This document shows, in pieces, positions 52,543 to 63,560 of a DNA stretch of 64,000 nucleotides. The stretch spans positions 2,976,001-3,040,000 of the forward strand of contig JADFUC010000501.1 in assembly GCA_019722365.1 (NCBI GenBank), written 5' to 3'. The notes beneath the pieces are model-generated. The model was not told where the DNA came from. It did not search any database and worked only from the letters and a program-made list of their open reading frames with translations. Made by a program: the position numbers and the translations under genes. This DNA is from Lithospermum erythrorhizon. Lineage: Eukaryota > Streptophyta > Magnoliopsida > Boraginales > Boraginaceae. Within the stretch, counting starts at the first letter, position 1, and each line of letters opens with the position of its first letter.

Positions 52543-52735
52543 GTGCCGCTATTATCAACTACATTGAAACTCCTCGATATTAATAATCGATTATTTAATA
52601 AACTCTCTAAGATAATACTTTTGTCCGGTCCCTAATTTGATGTGAAAGACTAAATTAATAATGTGTGTTATCAACTACGTTAGACTCCCATTATTTATCA
52701 AAATCTTCAAATAATATTTTTGGCCGTCCCACTGA
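51030..52735. repeat. Degenerate tandem array inside the Helitron candidate
   Basis: About twelve copies of an ordered unit: AAACTCG(A)TAAATTAATA, ATTATTTAATAAACTCT, AAGATAATATTTTTG, CCGGTCCCGACT, AAATTAATAAT, a T-rich tract, then GCAATTATCAACTA. The anchor ATTATTTAATAAACTCT or a variant falls near 51071, 51276, 51420, 51511, 51664, 51804, 51928, 52059, 52310, 52403, 52590 and 52690. Spacing varies from about 90 to 250 bp, so individual units are deleted or expanded. Confidence 0.85.
52499..52546. repeat. (AC)n(AT)n microsatellite
   Basis: ACACACAC leads into about twenty AT units with one break, ending in ATGTG. It sits within one unit of the array. Confidence 0.9.
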
Positions 52736-52877
52736 TAAAAAGCAATTTGAAACTTAATGCTTTCAAATTATTACCATTCGATCTTTTGACATATTTTTGC
52801 TTATACTCTATAGAAGTTGATCCCGCACTCAAATGAATTAGATGTTTGCCCGTCAATTGACGGGCCAACAACACTAG

Positions 52878-54003
52878 TAAAAAGTAACGGTCATACGTAT
52901 CGCTGCCAAGAGCGCGGATCGGTAAGGCCCATTTGTTCAATTTTTATATTAATAATATGGGCTTAAGGTAAAGTTAAGCATATTAATTTGTAATCGTAGC
53001 TTAAACGCTTTATCCTAAAGTCTTTATATACCGTCTTTAAAATCAAGAAAAGACATAATTGGCTCAAAATACTTTAATTGTTAAAATTATAAAAACTTAC
53101 CCACATTTATTGAAATTTACCAAATCCCAAAATCTTTCTACACTTTCACAACATTTCAACTAATTAGTATCTACTAATCACCTATCGGTAGCCTACCATA
53201 TGCATATACAAAGATAGACGTGGCGAACTATATAACAGAGATTCATAATTTAATTTTTACACAAAATAAAATTATATAATCATAAATTGAGAATTAGTTT
53301 GTTTCATCACTTTTAATTGTGTTGCTAACTTTGCATTATGCTATGTAGTTGTTATTTTAATTTAATATATTGCTTTTATCTTCCTAGGTAATAATATACA
53401 ACATAATCATGAAAAATAGATATGCATTATTACTTCATGAACGAATGGATTCAAGGATGAAATCAATTAGGATTCAACCTCAGCATATTACATGTTAATA
53501 TATATGGATCAATCTGCTATATTAAGCTTTTGAATATCTAATATGAATCGACAATAATTTATTATTTCATGTATTGTTATGGGTTTGTTGTTATAACTAG
53601 AAAAAATTATGTGTAAAACAACATACCTGCTTAACAACTCCCTTCGTAATTTCCATTCAACTCTTATTAGTCTAGCCCATTTATAACAGTCCGATTTCAC
53701 ACTGTAATGGTTAAAGTCTTATCATGCCAAAATGAGAGGTCCATACAAATCGCCCAATTATTATGGATTATGAAAATTTTAGAAAAATCAATTATATCAT
53801 GGGGTATGTACCTAAGTAACTTATCATGCCAAAATGAGAGGTCCATACAATCTCCATACAACTTGTGCAAATAAACGGCACCATTTAGCATAAAAGTGAA
53901 ATAAAGAATCATAACTAAACGGCATCGCTTGATTCAACGGTAACACGTTTATTCTTAAAAGTAGCCGTTACTTATTTGTAGTCGTTGGAAAAATTTGCCG
54001 TTG
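52878..54003. other. AT-rich spacer with a 31-bp direct repeat
   Basis: No gene. TTATCATGCCAAAATGAGAG plus GTCCATACAA occurs near 53728 and again near 53820, 92 bp apart. Confidence 0.6.
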
Positions 54004-54092
54004 AAACGGTACCACGTTTAATCCCAACGGTTCTTTAACGACTACTTTTGTGCTAAACGCGCACCGTTGGGGAAGTTAACGTGGTACCGTTT
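54004..54092. repeat. Palindromic fold-back upstream of the B3-like relic
   Basis: AAACGGTACCACGTT (54004-54018) is perfectly complementary to AACGTGGTACCGTTT (54078-54092), and inside it CCCAACGGT (54023-54031) pairs with ACCGTTGGG (54063-54071). Related AACGGTAACACGTTT and AAAAGTAGCCGTTA words lie upstream at 53938-53972. The whole could form a stable hairpin of about 89 nt. Confidence 0.85.
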
Positions 54093-54119
54093 GTTGCACA
54101 AGTTGATTAGAAAGCATTT

Positions 54120-54600
54120 TTCTTCAATCTATAAATAGAACATTTTTCTTGTTCGATAATCACAACTATTAACTTAATCAATTTATAATTGTTTATTAAC
54201 ATATTGTTCACTATGCCTCCAAGAGAAAGAATCCAGAGGGAGTGCCGTGTAAGAGGTTTTTCAAGATTATCGTAGATCCATCCGACGTGAAGGTTCATGC
54301 TACCTCCCGCCAACGTGTCAACTTTTATGGCCGCGAGCGTAAGCTGGGCCTATGGATGACGTGTTTCATGATGTCAAAATTGAAAATGGAAGGTTCGGAG
54401 ATGTGACGAAATACACTGCTTACTTAATCTGACGCAGTTGGCGGAATTTGTGAACTTCACAACATAGAATGTGGTGACTTCAGAATATTTAGCTCTCACC
54501 ACGAACGGACCGAACGTAATCATTGCATCGCTTTCGTTTGTCCGCTTGTATGGTATTAATTGTTGTAAGAAAAGGCCTATCATCTTAAACTACGACAACT
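54120..54600 (+). pseudogene. B3-like domain gene relic
   Basis: A TATA box (CTATAAATAG, 54129-54138) precedes an ATG at 54213. In shifting frames the region reads RKNPEGVPCKRFFKIIVDPS, RVNFYGRER, DDVFHDVKIENGRF, then LTQLAEFVNFT, SEYLALTTNGPNVIIASLSF and a stop near 54595. A FFKIIV start, a VNFYG(R)E block, a LAEFV.NF block and a final PNVIIASLSF strand are laid out like a plant REM-type B3 DNA-binding domain. At least three frame changes and one in-frame stop interrupt it. Without a search, the B3 label is moderate at best. Confidence 0.4.
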
Positions 54601-57350
54601 ATTAATAAATCGTTATTTCATTAAATTTTATTACCAATTGCCATCAATTTTCATTTCATCACATAAACGGCATTCACGTTAGCATTAAACGCCGACGCGA
54701 GCGCAGAGGAAAAAACTGCTTCAAACGCCAGACCGCTTATCACAAATTCGCATCACATCGTCCCCGCCGAACATGTTACACGCTCCGACCCGCTTTGATC
54801 CTGCGGCCGACCCTGCCTCGTTAGACAAAGTCTATATATATAGAACCAATCAACCAATGAACCACTATATTAAATGACCTAGTCAAAACCAAAACCATCT
54901 CAAAATAACTATTAATGCACAATATCATCATGATAATCGATGAGTAAATCACAACTCATCTTATTCTAGATCGAATTTTAACGAACTCATATATTATTTT
55001 TTTAACCTACTCATTCTAATTCCAATTGTTTGTCACATTTTTATGTGAAACTTTGATCATACTAATCAATTTAAGATTAATAAGAATAAAAGATTCAAAT
55101 GTTGTGAATGAATGAGGGAATCATGATTTTTTTGGTCTGATAGACAAAATACTATAGAAAGTTGATGTTCTTACATTTATTACTTCAAAATTTGAGGGAC
55201 TCATGAATAATCCCACTTGAATGTATGTGGATGTAGGAGGCACCTTCATATACATGTTTCAAAATAAATTTGACCATAGAATACAAAAGAAATACGGAGT
55301 ACAAATACTGGCTAGTTGACTGCATTAATAGGGGCACTAAAAAGATCCATACATTTATTGGAGAGCACATTAAATCTGATTGTGAATCTGAACTACTCCG
55401 TGCCTCCAAAGTTGTCTAAATATTCGGATACCATGCCTGGCCTCTTAAACTATTCATAAAACCATAACCTTCAAACATGCAGTTGCTTTGAAAAAGTACT
55501 AAATATACTTATAGTCCATTAAATCTTTTACAGGAGAGAGATGGGAGAAGATTAAAGTTCAATTGAGAATATCGAAATTTTATTTTTAAAAAAGATGGGG
55601 AACGAACCTGCTGCTATCACTAAGCACTAATTTATCAGCATATATTTTGAATGGGTTAAAAAATAGGCTCAAGTTTGGCTTTCTTTTTCTTTTGCTCCCG
55701 AACTATTATTATCTTTCACATTACTCCCTTTAACCATATCTTTCAAACTTGCCTCCTAAACTATTCTTGTTTTCAATTTGCCCCCTGAAATCAAGTTTGG
55801 TGTTAAAATTGACTCAATATGACTTTTGTTGAAGGACAAAACAAGAATTATTTATATATCATATTAGGGGTCACGTTTAAATATACAAAATATTTGAATC
55901 CAAAAGAGGTAAGAAATACCTATCGTCATCACCCCAACCCCTCACCGCACTGCACTCCCCCCCCAAGAAAACGTCTTTGAATCGCAACAAACAAAAAGCA
56001 GCAAATATGCCATATATGTTGGAGGGATAATTAAATCAAAATTACTTTTTTTGTCAAAACCATTGAGAATCCTAGTTGTGTTATGAATTTCATTATGTTA
56101 ATTAAAAAAAGCTATAATCATTAAAAAAGCTTCAACCATTCAAGGATTCTTAAACCAAAATTGTAGAAAAAAAGTCAACTCTGTGAGATGTAAAACCTCA
56201 TTTTTGTTGTCCAAAATTGCATAAAAGAGTCAACTCTAGAGGAGGAGTAGGAGGGGAGGGAGGGGTTATGATTAAATTTTGTTGTTGTTGTTGAAAGATG
56301 TTGAGCCTACAAGTTCATCTTACACCTCACTCAAGTTCATAGACAATGTCAAAATTGATTGGGGATGTAGGTGGGTTCTGTAATAAAATTTGGGGAGGGG
56401 GGGTAAAGATTAGGAATATTTTAAAAGGGGTTCATATCTTTTCTAATTTCAAATTTGTCTTAAAAAATTTAATATATGTAAAATTATGAGTTTGCCCTTT
56501 TGTTAAAACACAAATTCATCTAATTTGACTAAACTGTGGGCAGTTTTGAAAAGAAGAATAATTAGGACAAGGCCGAAAAGATAAAAGCTTCAGAGACAAC
56601 TCAGAAAGATAGCTAATAATTCAGAGTTAATTACTCTACGTATTTAATCAACATTTGGTGTGACAAAATTAACACTCACTATGTATATGTCCTATAATAT
56701 TTGATAAAAACATAGATCGAAGCACAATGTAATTAATAGTTTAAATATTTTTACTTTTGGCATTGTACTTTTAACTTTAAACACAGGTTTGTTTGTTATT
56801 TTTAATAAATAAAAAATATAATACAGAGTAATAATTGAGATTTTAGGAATGCATGGAGTATTATTTAAGAGTTGTCAAAAAAATAAAAATAAAAAGATTG
56901 GCCAAGGGTAACCTCCTTATTTTAAGATTAAACTATAGCAAAATAAAATAGGGAAGTATTGTTGAAGGAGACAAAGTTTTTATGACTCAATAGTGATTTC
57001 AGCTGAAGTACGGCCATACATATAATGATGACTACAAATAATTTTTACTATTCAGACAATGGACTTTTGACTGAAGAAATAATACGGAGTAGTAAACAAT
57101 TTAGGAACAAAATACAATAGGTAATTCGGATTGGAAGAAAACATAAGAGAATTATTGCTTCTTCTTGTCTACATCTATACAGAATTTAAAGCACTCGTTT
57201 GTCAGTTCTGCATGAATGAATGCTTCGTTCGTAGAGTTCACATGATGGATGACTTTGAATCATTTTTTCTTCTTTTGGGTAGAAAATATCAATATCAAGT
57301 TTGATGATAGCTACTAGGATATGTAGCAATGAAGACCATTGCATGAATTA
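54601..57350. other. Intergenic, possible small DNA-element ends
   Basis: No gene. 55680-55800 has the phrases TTTGCTCCCGAACTATTATT and TTGCCCCCTGAAATCAAGTTT, and 56480-56560 has a TTTGCCC...AAACTGTGGGCAGTTTTGAA stretch in roughly opposite sense. Such phrases mark ends of common plant DNA elements, but no clean terminal pair could be set. Confidence 0.45.
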
Positions 57351-60300
57351 AAATTTCGCTCCCTGTAGTTAGGGTTTCGCTCTCTCTTTCTCTTATCTAG
57401 GATTAGGGTTTTCAGCCGTTCTAGGTCATCGCCAACATACTGGGAGACCTAGTTTCCCGTGTCGTTTTCTCTCTTTTTCTGGTTTTTCTTCGAGTCTTTC
57501 CCCGTTCACAACATTAACGTAGGATTCATTTCTTATTCCTTGGGTTTTCTCTTTGTAGGAATTCTCTGGGAGGAGGGGGGAACGTTATTCCTCATTTGTA
57601 TTGGTTGTAAGGCCTGGTCCCCAAAAACCTAAGATATAAACTCAACTCTCAAACCTAAGCTCATTTCTTCCTTCATTCTCCTCGAATCTCGCCATTACTT
57701 TCTAATCTCAATCCCTCATCTCTTGTCTCTCAAACTCAAAGTCATACTCAAACTCATAGGCAATGAAGTTTCATAGACGATGATGAAGGTTTAGATTTAC
57801 AACCTTCTGAGTCAATTAATCTATTCTGAGTTAGTGCGTTTGGTTTTGACTTTGAGTTTTGATAAATTGATTGAGGTTCGATTTCGATTTGCATGTTTGT
57901 GCTACTTTTTTAAGGCGATGATGATATTTTTTTAGATTATAAACTGTGAAATCGATTCGAGACCTATCTTGGCATGTCATCTTGTTGTTCAAGTACCTAC
58001 GGTGTCTTCGACTTTTCTTAAAGAAGCATAAATCTGAGCCTAATTAATTTTAAAAAAGCGATTTCGATCGAGCTTTTTTCAATCTGCCGAAAGTTCTCAC
58101 GACTGGAATAATTTTGACCTAAAATTGTTTTCGAATCCCAAATTTAATATCAAAAATCGATATTCTAATAAATCGAGCCGAGTTTTAACATAAGGTTCAA
58201 CTGGCGCAAAATTTAATCAAATCTTTTCAAGATTCGATCCCTGCTCGCTCGCTTACACCTCTATTCGTGCCAAGCTAAAAGATTTTACGATAAATGATAC
58301 TTTGATAGATAAGAGACGCATTGAAAGGTGAAAGTTGACATCGCACAAGCGAAGAAGTTTACTAGCGTGTCGCGCGAAGTCCAACATCTAAAAGGGGATA
58401 AGAACACCCGATTCTTCCATGCTTCACCAAGACAAGAGGCATCGTAAGAGTTCGGCGGGCTCTAAATCACGGCTCGGTTGATGGTGGTACCGAACAGCGA
58501 AAAGATCAGAGTCGACTATTTTGAGCAAATTTCTAAAAGCTAACGTAAATTTGTAATCCGGAGAAAACTACTCAAGGGTGAGAAGTCGTTACCAGAGATG
58601 AATCGCCGCTAATCGCCTTTCACCAATGCAGAAGTCCGCAGTTAGCCTTCGAGATGCCACCGACAACTTCTGGATCGACTGCATTTATAGTTTGTTTTTT
58701 TCCGGGCCTTTTTGGCACATTATTTCTATAGATATTGTTAATTCTGTTGAAAGTTTCTTTGTTAATTCCAGAATTTTAAAGAAAAAGTCAATCAAACCCA
58801 CGTTTGCTTGATACAAAAAAAAATGTCTCCTGTTAATATGTCTCAGCTTCGTTCTATTAGTCTCTGTAACATTATTGCTAAAAAATTTGCAAAGTTTTGG
58901 CTAATAGGTTACGTCCGGTTCTTATGTCGATTATCTCTGAAACCCAAAGTGCTTTTCTGCCCGATCGAATAATTTCTGATAACATCTTGATTGCTCATGA
59001 GGTGCTACATTATTTGAATACTAATAAGAGAGGCAAATCCACTTTCATGTCCCTCAAACTTGATATGAGCAAGGCTTACGATAGGGTTGAATGGTCATGG
59101 TGCTATTACGTGTAAATTGGTTTCGTGTTACTTCTTTGGGTTGAGCTGGATTACGTGTAATGACATGCCTATAGTTTTTTGCTCAATGGTACACCACAGG
59201 TTTTATTAGACCTGCGAGAGGGCTCCTTCAAGGGGACCCTTTATCGCCCTATTTGTTTTTGTTGTATGCATTTCTGGGAGAGGCGTATAGGAAAGTATTA
59301 ACTGGGTCAAGATAAGTCAAGGAGTCCCACATGAAATTACATACTCATTTTCATATGACATTATTATCTTCCTCGCAGCTTCGTGAGAAGCGGGCTAGCT
59401 ATGGGACCTGGCAGAGTACGGGAGGCTTTGGGGCAAAAAATTAATTTGATAATGTAGAGTCAGAAATTTTCAAGAAGTCAAGAAGTTTTGTATTGCACGA
59501 CAAAAGCACACAGAACGTTATTTCAAATTATTATGGGAAGCTACAAGTGACCAATTGAAATACTTGGGGCTACCTTCTCATGTGGGGAGATCGAAAAAGG
59601 GAAGTTGTTCGTTACATTCAGAGGCTGCTGGCGATCGAAGTTAAGAGCCGAAGTGGAAAGTTTCTCTCGCAACAGAAATGAAGCTTACGTTGAAAGTCAA
59701 GCTGTTTCAAACATACCAAACTAATGCTATGAATTGTTTTAAACTCCCATTTGGCATTATTAAGGGGGTTAATCAAGCAATGGCTAAGTATCGCAGCAAA
59801 GTCGTAGATAATGGTAGGAGGATACATCTAAGTCGCTGGGAGGCGATAGTACAAAAGCCAGCGTAACGCGAACGGGTTTATGATTCGAGTACGAATCTCG
59901 CATCACTTTCAACAAACAAAAGCGGGTGTACTACCTAGACAAGCATCGCTAATTTATAAAATTTTAAAGTGGGCACCATTTTCGCATTAACACTCACTTT
60001 TTAAACGCCGAAAATCGGGTCCAACTTCTTCTTTCAGCGGCGGTTTGGCTGGAGAGTTGACCAAGCGCTGAACAAACGAATTAGATGGCGGTTAGGACGG
60101 TAAGGAAATTGATACGTGGAAAGACTCCAGCAGTTTCTAGGAAGACCATTTCTATTTCAAGGGGCGCTATAGATGGCTCCAACGTGTGTTTCTCACTATC
60201 AGAGAACTGCTGAATGCAACCTAGCTAAGCTGTGGATAAGGAGGATATTTACCTTTATCCTTGCCATTTCATTGAGCTTCCGACAAAGGTCACAGATAGA

Positions 60301-60880
60301 TTCTCCAGGCTGGAGTGTCAAACCGGCATTTACTTAACTTTCCGGGTTACTCTCAAATACATACTTAATCTGAAATGAGTTGTATCAAGCGGTCATGTGG
60401 AATCAAGTTCAATGTCGAGGAACAAAATTTGGTCGGATCTATGGAAACTAATGATTACCCTCGGTAGTCAAGAACTTCAAGTGAAATGGCCGCATGACGT
60501 ATTACCAACAAAAGTGAAGTCAAGCAGAGTGGTAAAAGTTTTATGATGATGCCATTACAGAATCCAAGTGAGACGCTGGGAGCATTTATTTTCTTAGTGT
60601 CCTGCTTTCAAAGAAAGACGCTGTAATTTACGCTGGCATTTACTTACTAAGGGCATTGATCGTGGGTGATCGGTGGAATGCATTTTCAAAAGAGCGATGA
60701 GTCGATGGAGCAAGTATGCCAGGTTACGTGGGGAAACGGTGGAAGCATTATTTGCAAGCAGGGGCGTTTGATTATAAGCATGTGAGTCAAGAGCACAATA
60801 TCGAAATGGGAATACAAATCAGCTGTGTTGACTATACGGAGGCGGAAATTTCGCTATCACACAAGTCAACCCTATTATTT
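57350..60880 (+). mobile_element. L1-type LINE (non-LTR retrotransposon), decayed
   Basis: The 5' part has a leader-like AGGGTTTCGCTCTC and AGGATTAGGGTTTTC stretch. From 58390 on, pieces of ORF2 can be read in order, ending after 59870. The apurinic endonuclease and ORF1 are not readable, so the copy is internally deleted or very decayed. The 3' end and any poly(A) are not clear; DNA of unknown type follows until a probable transposon boundary near 60885. Confidence 0.7.
58390..59870 (+). pseudogene. LINE reverse transcriptase (ORF2) remnant
   Basis: In order: GDKNTRFFHA near 58396, the RT entry RSISLCNIIAKKFAKF near 58851, then after a frame change LANRLRPVLMSIISETQSAF, SDNILIAHEVLHYL and LKLDMSKAYDRVEW (58900-59090). 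Next come GLLQGDPLSPYLFLLY (near 59220) and a FADD-equivalent read as FSYD (near 59350), so the catalytic aspartate pair is damaged. Finally KYLGLPSHVGRSKKG and, in 59720-59860, NAMNCFKLPFGIIK and RRIHLSRWEAI. Block order and wording are those of plant L1/Cin4-type LINEs. Confidence 0.85.
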
Positions 60881-60884
60881 GCCT

Positions 60885-63060
60885 AAACACACACAATCTT
60901 TTTTATTAACAAAATACCACAATTTTCATGTAAAATGACTAATTTAACCTTCTCCCATACTTTCACCCAAAATACCCCATATATTGTAACTACCGCCCAT
61001 TTTCATCCAAAATATCTTATTAGCCAAATAACTTTATCTCTCTAAAATCAGACAGACTCAAACTATTTCTCGCTTTAAAATTTTCATGTTCTTAACCCCA
61101 AAAGCCTAAAGATTTGCCATGTTATTCCTAAAATTTGAAGCTAATCATTAATTTCTAGAGTAAGAAGGAAATTATGTTTTTCTTCACCAGAGGATACCAC
61201 CAAAACTATATTTTTAACATAATAGTTGGATCATTATGTGTAAGTTATTTGAGTTTTGAGTTTTATAAACAAAAAAAAAATTAAATTTTATTAATTTAAA
61301 CAAAGATTTGAATTCATACTATATTTTACCGCATCTATGTTTTATGCGTGTTTCATGCGTGTTATTTCTAATTTCGATGTTGTTATTTCAGGTTTTATTT
61401 CACAAAAGTTCAATCTTTTAGTTTTTCTGGGTTTTGATGCTGTTATTTGTGATATTTGTGTTTTATTTCACAAAATTTGAATCTTTTAGTTTGTGGGTTG
61501 ATTTATGTTATAACTGTTATAACTTAGTATAACACATTATAACACGTTATAATTAATATAAACCATTATAAGTTGTTATAATAAGTCGATGAGTCATGTT
61601 GAATGGCTTTCTTTTATTTGTAGATTTGAGGGTGTTTTAACGAAAGGTCAATTTTGTTACTTAAACAAAAGTTTGGAATTAATATCATATTTTTAATGCA
61701 TCCAATGCTCTATGTGTGCCGTGATGTTTATTAGTTGGGTTTTTCGAGGTTGTTATTTGGAGTTTTAACAAAATATCAATCTTTTTAATTTTGACTATGG
61801 CTGTGATAATTTTTATTGTTTTATGCTCTTAAGGCCAGAATTTCTATATGTTAATTCAGAAGTATCAGACATTATATTTTCATAGATTGATTTGTAGAAC
61901 ATTAGTCTTATATTATAATCGATATAACACGCCATAACTTGTAATGGGTTATGATTCGATAACACATATAATATGGTATAATCCATTATAATCGATTATA
62001 CCATATTATAATAAATTATATCAAATTATTATCCATTATACCGCATTGTATTAATTTTGATAATTCATTATTAATGAAAAATATGGCGGCCAGTAGAGAT
62101 TCAAGTTAAAATACGATGGATATGCATTTAAGAACAACACTTAATTTCTGGGACGAATAGAGCGGACCATTCAAAAGGTGACAAACTTACAAAAGACAGA
62201 GAAGCATCGAATTAGTAGATAATACATCAGACTCTTCATTTGAAGAAATAAATCATTTGAATTTCAAATTCAATGTCAACATTATATTGTACTTATTATA
62301 TAGAGATAAAAATTACATTAAGTGATAATGAAAAATTATTATTCTACATAGTTCAATTGTACATTATTTTATTATGGTATTATTAGTCTTCAAAACTATA
62401 ACGCATTTAACGCGATATAATGAATACTATAGTTAAGATTATAGTATAATATTATAATAAAATATACGCATGATAGTCGTGTTATAATGTATTATAACGC
62501 ACTATAATGTATTATAACCCGATTATAATGCATTCATATAATATCTTATTAATAAATGTATATTCAAACACAACAAATATCAGAGATATTAACAAATATA
62601 CAATACATTTAATTTTATGAACAAAGAGAGTATATAAACCTGCTAAGATTAAATGTTATATAATAACAAATTAGCACAGCTTAATTGGCTTGAAGAAAAA
62701 TTCAAACTTATTTATTATTATTTAATTTAAATTGTAAGTCAAAAAATAAACAACTTGTAGAGATAGATCAGAAAATCTAGAAGCTGTGAGAGAATGAAAA
62801 TGGGTGAAATAAGTTGAGAGTTTATTTTAATGAGGGTATAATAGTCATTTCATACAAAAAATGTTTTAGTCTTCAACAAAAAAGATATCATAGCAAATAT
62901 GCTGGTCGACCAGGGTATTTTGCCAAATTTTTCATACGGAGGCTAACGGTAACGACTCTAAGTGAGTTGTGTCAAAACAGTGGGGGCGTTGGCATGGCGC
63001 TGATTTCGTCAGAAATAAAGTGGGGAAAACTAAATATGGGTGGGCTTAATCTTTCTGCGT
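60885..63060. mobile_element. AT-rich probable DNA-transposon remnant (MULE-like)
   Basis: Near the left, AAAATGACTAATTTAACC then CTTTCACCC (about 60937-60970) is matched in inverted sense near the right by GAAATGACTATTATACCC then ATTTCACCC (about 62800-62860). The right boundary contains GGGTATTTTGCCAAATTTTTC (62912-62932) and CGGAGGCTAACGG, phrases common at plant MULE/MITE ends. No transposase frame is readable. The inverted match is weak, so the class is a guess. Confidence 0.35.
61500..62540. repeat. Cluster of TTATAA/ATTATAA motifs
   Basis: Three patches (61510-61585, 61910-62050 and 62395-62545) are packed with GTTATAAC, CATTATAAC and ATTATAATG words in both orientations, many in the context ACGTTATAAT or CGCACTATAATG. 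They look like sub-terminal or internal repeats of the surrounding element. Confidence 0.7.
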
Positions 63061-63298
63061 GAAAGCGATAAATAGATGTCAAAACGCAGGTAAATTTTGC
63101 AAATAGGTGTTAGACTCATACACCTCCCAAATTCTCTGCTTTCGAATTTAACGAATCCACTACTGAGTGTTTAAGAACGAATTGATGTTATCAACCCCTC
63201 AAAGTACAAACCAATTAATAATAAATCATATAATGATATAATTGATAGATTTTATTAATCATTTATAAAATTATCTCCGATTCTAAATTAATCTTATA

Positions 63299-63558
63299 CT
63301 CCCTCCATTTTAAATTCCATGACGTTTTAGGCTTTGTTGTTTTATGTATATTGTTAGACGTTTTACTCATCCCAATGAAACTTATACTAATACTTCCTTT
63401 TTTACCCTCATTTAAGTACATTGCAAGAAACGTCTTTCTCAAAAACACAACACAAGTTTTGACTTTCACGGAGTAATTATTACTGCACCAGAGGACTAAA
63501 AAAGTAATTTTGTTTATTTCTTAATAGTTGTGCTATTTCTTATTTGAAATGGAGGGAG
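63299..63558. mobile_element. Stowaway-like MITE
   Basis: Left end CTCCCTCCATTTTAAATT and inverted right end CTCCCTCCATTTCAAATA agree with one or two mismatches. TA flanks at 63297-63298 and 63559-63560. Size is 260 bp with no coding capacity. It is a different subfamily from the 227-bp element at 3677 (CCATTT instead of CCGTCT after the CTCCCT). Confidence 0.88.
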
Positions 63559-63560
63559 TA

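Larger units (their letters stand above)
50679..52877. mobile_element. Candidate non-autonomous Helitron
   Basis: The right end has the Helitron pattern: an 18-nt perfect palindrome GCCCGTCAATTGACGGGC (52848-52865), eight spacer bases, then CTAG (52874-52877) followed by T. A matching left end, TCTCTATATTATTAG, starts at 50679 just after an A, giving the expected A|T insertion without target duplication. The 2.2 kb interior is an AT-rich tandem array with no Rep/helicase coding. The right end is well supported; pairing with this left end is inferred from sequence type and position. Confidence 0.5.

Noticed and set aside
50679..52877. The tandem array as a centromeric satellite
   Set aside because: It is only about 1.7 kb long, has irregular units, and sits within probable Helitron ends; a centromeric satellite would be long and regular.
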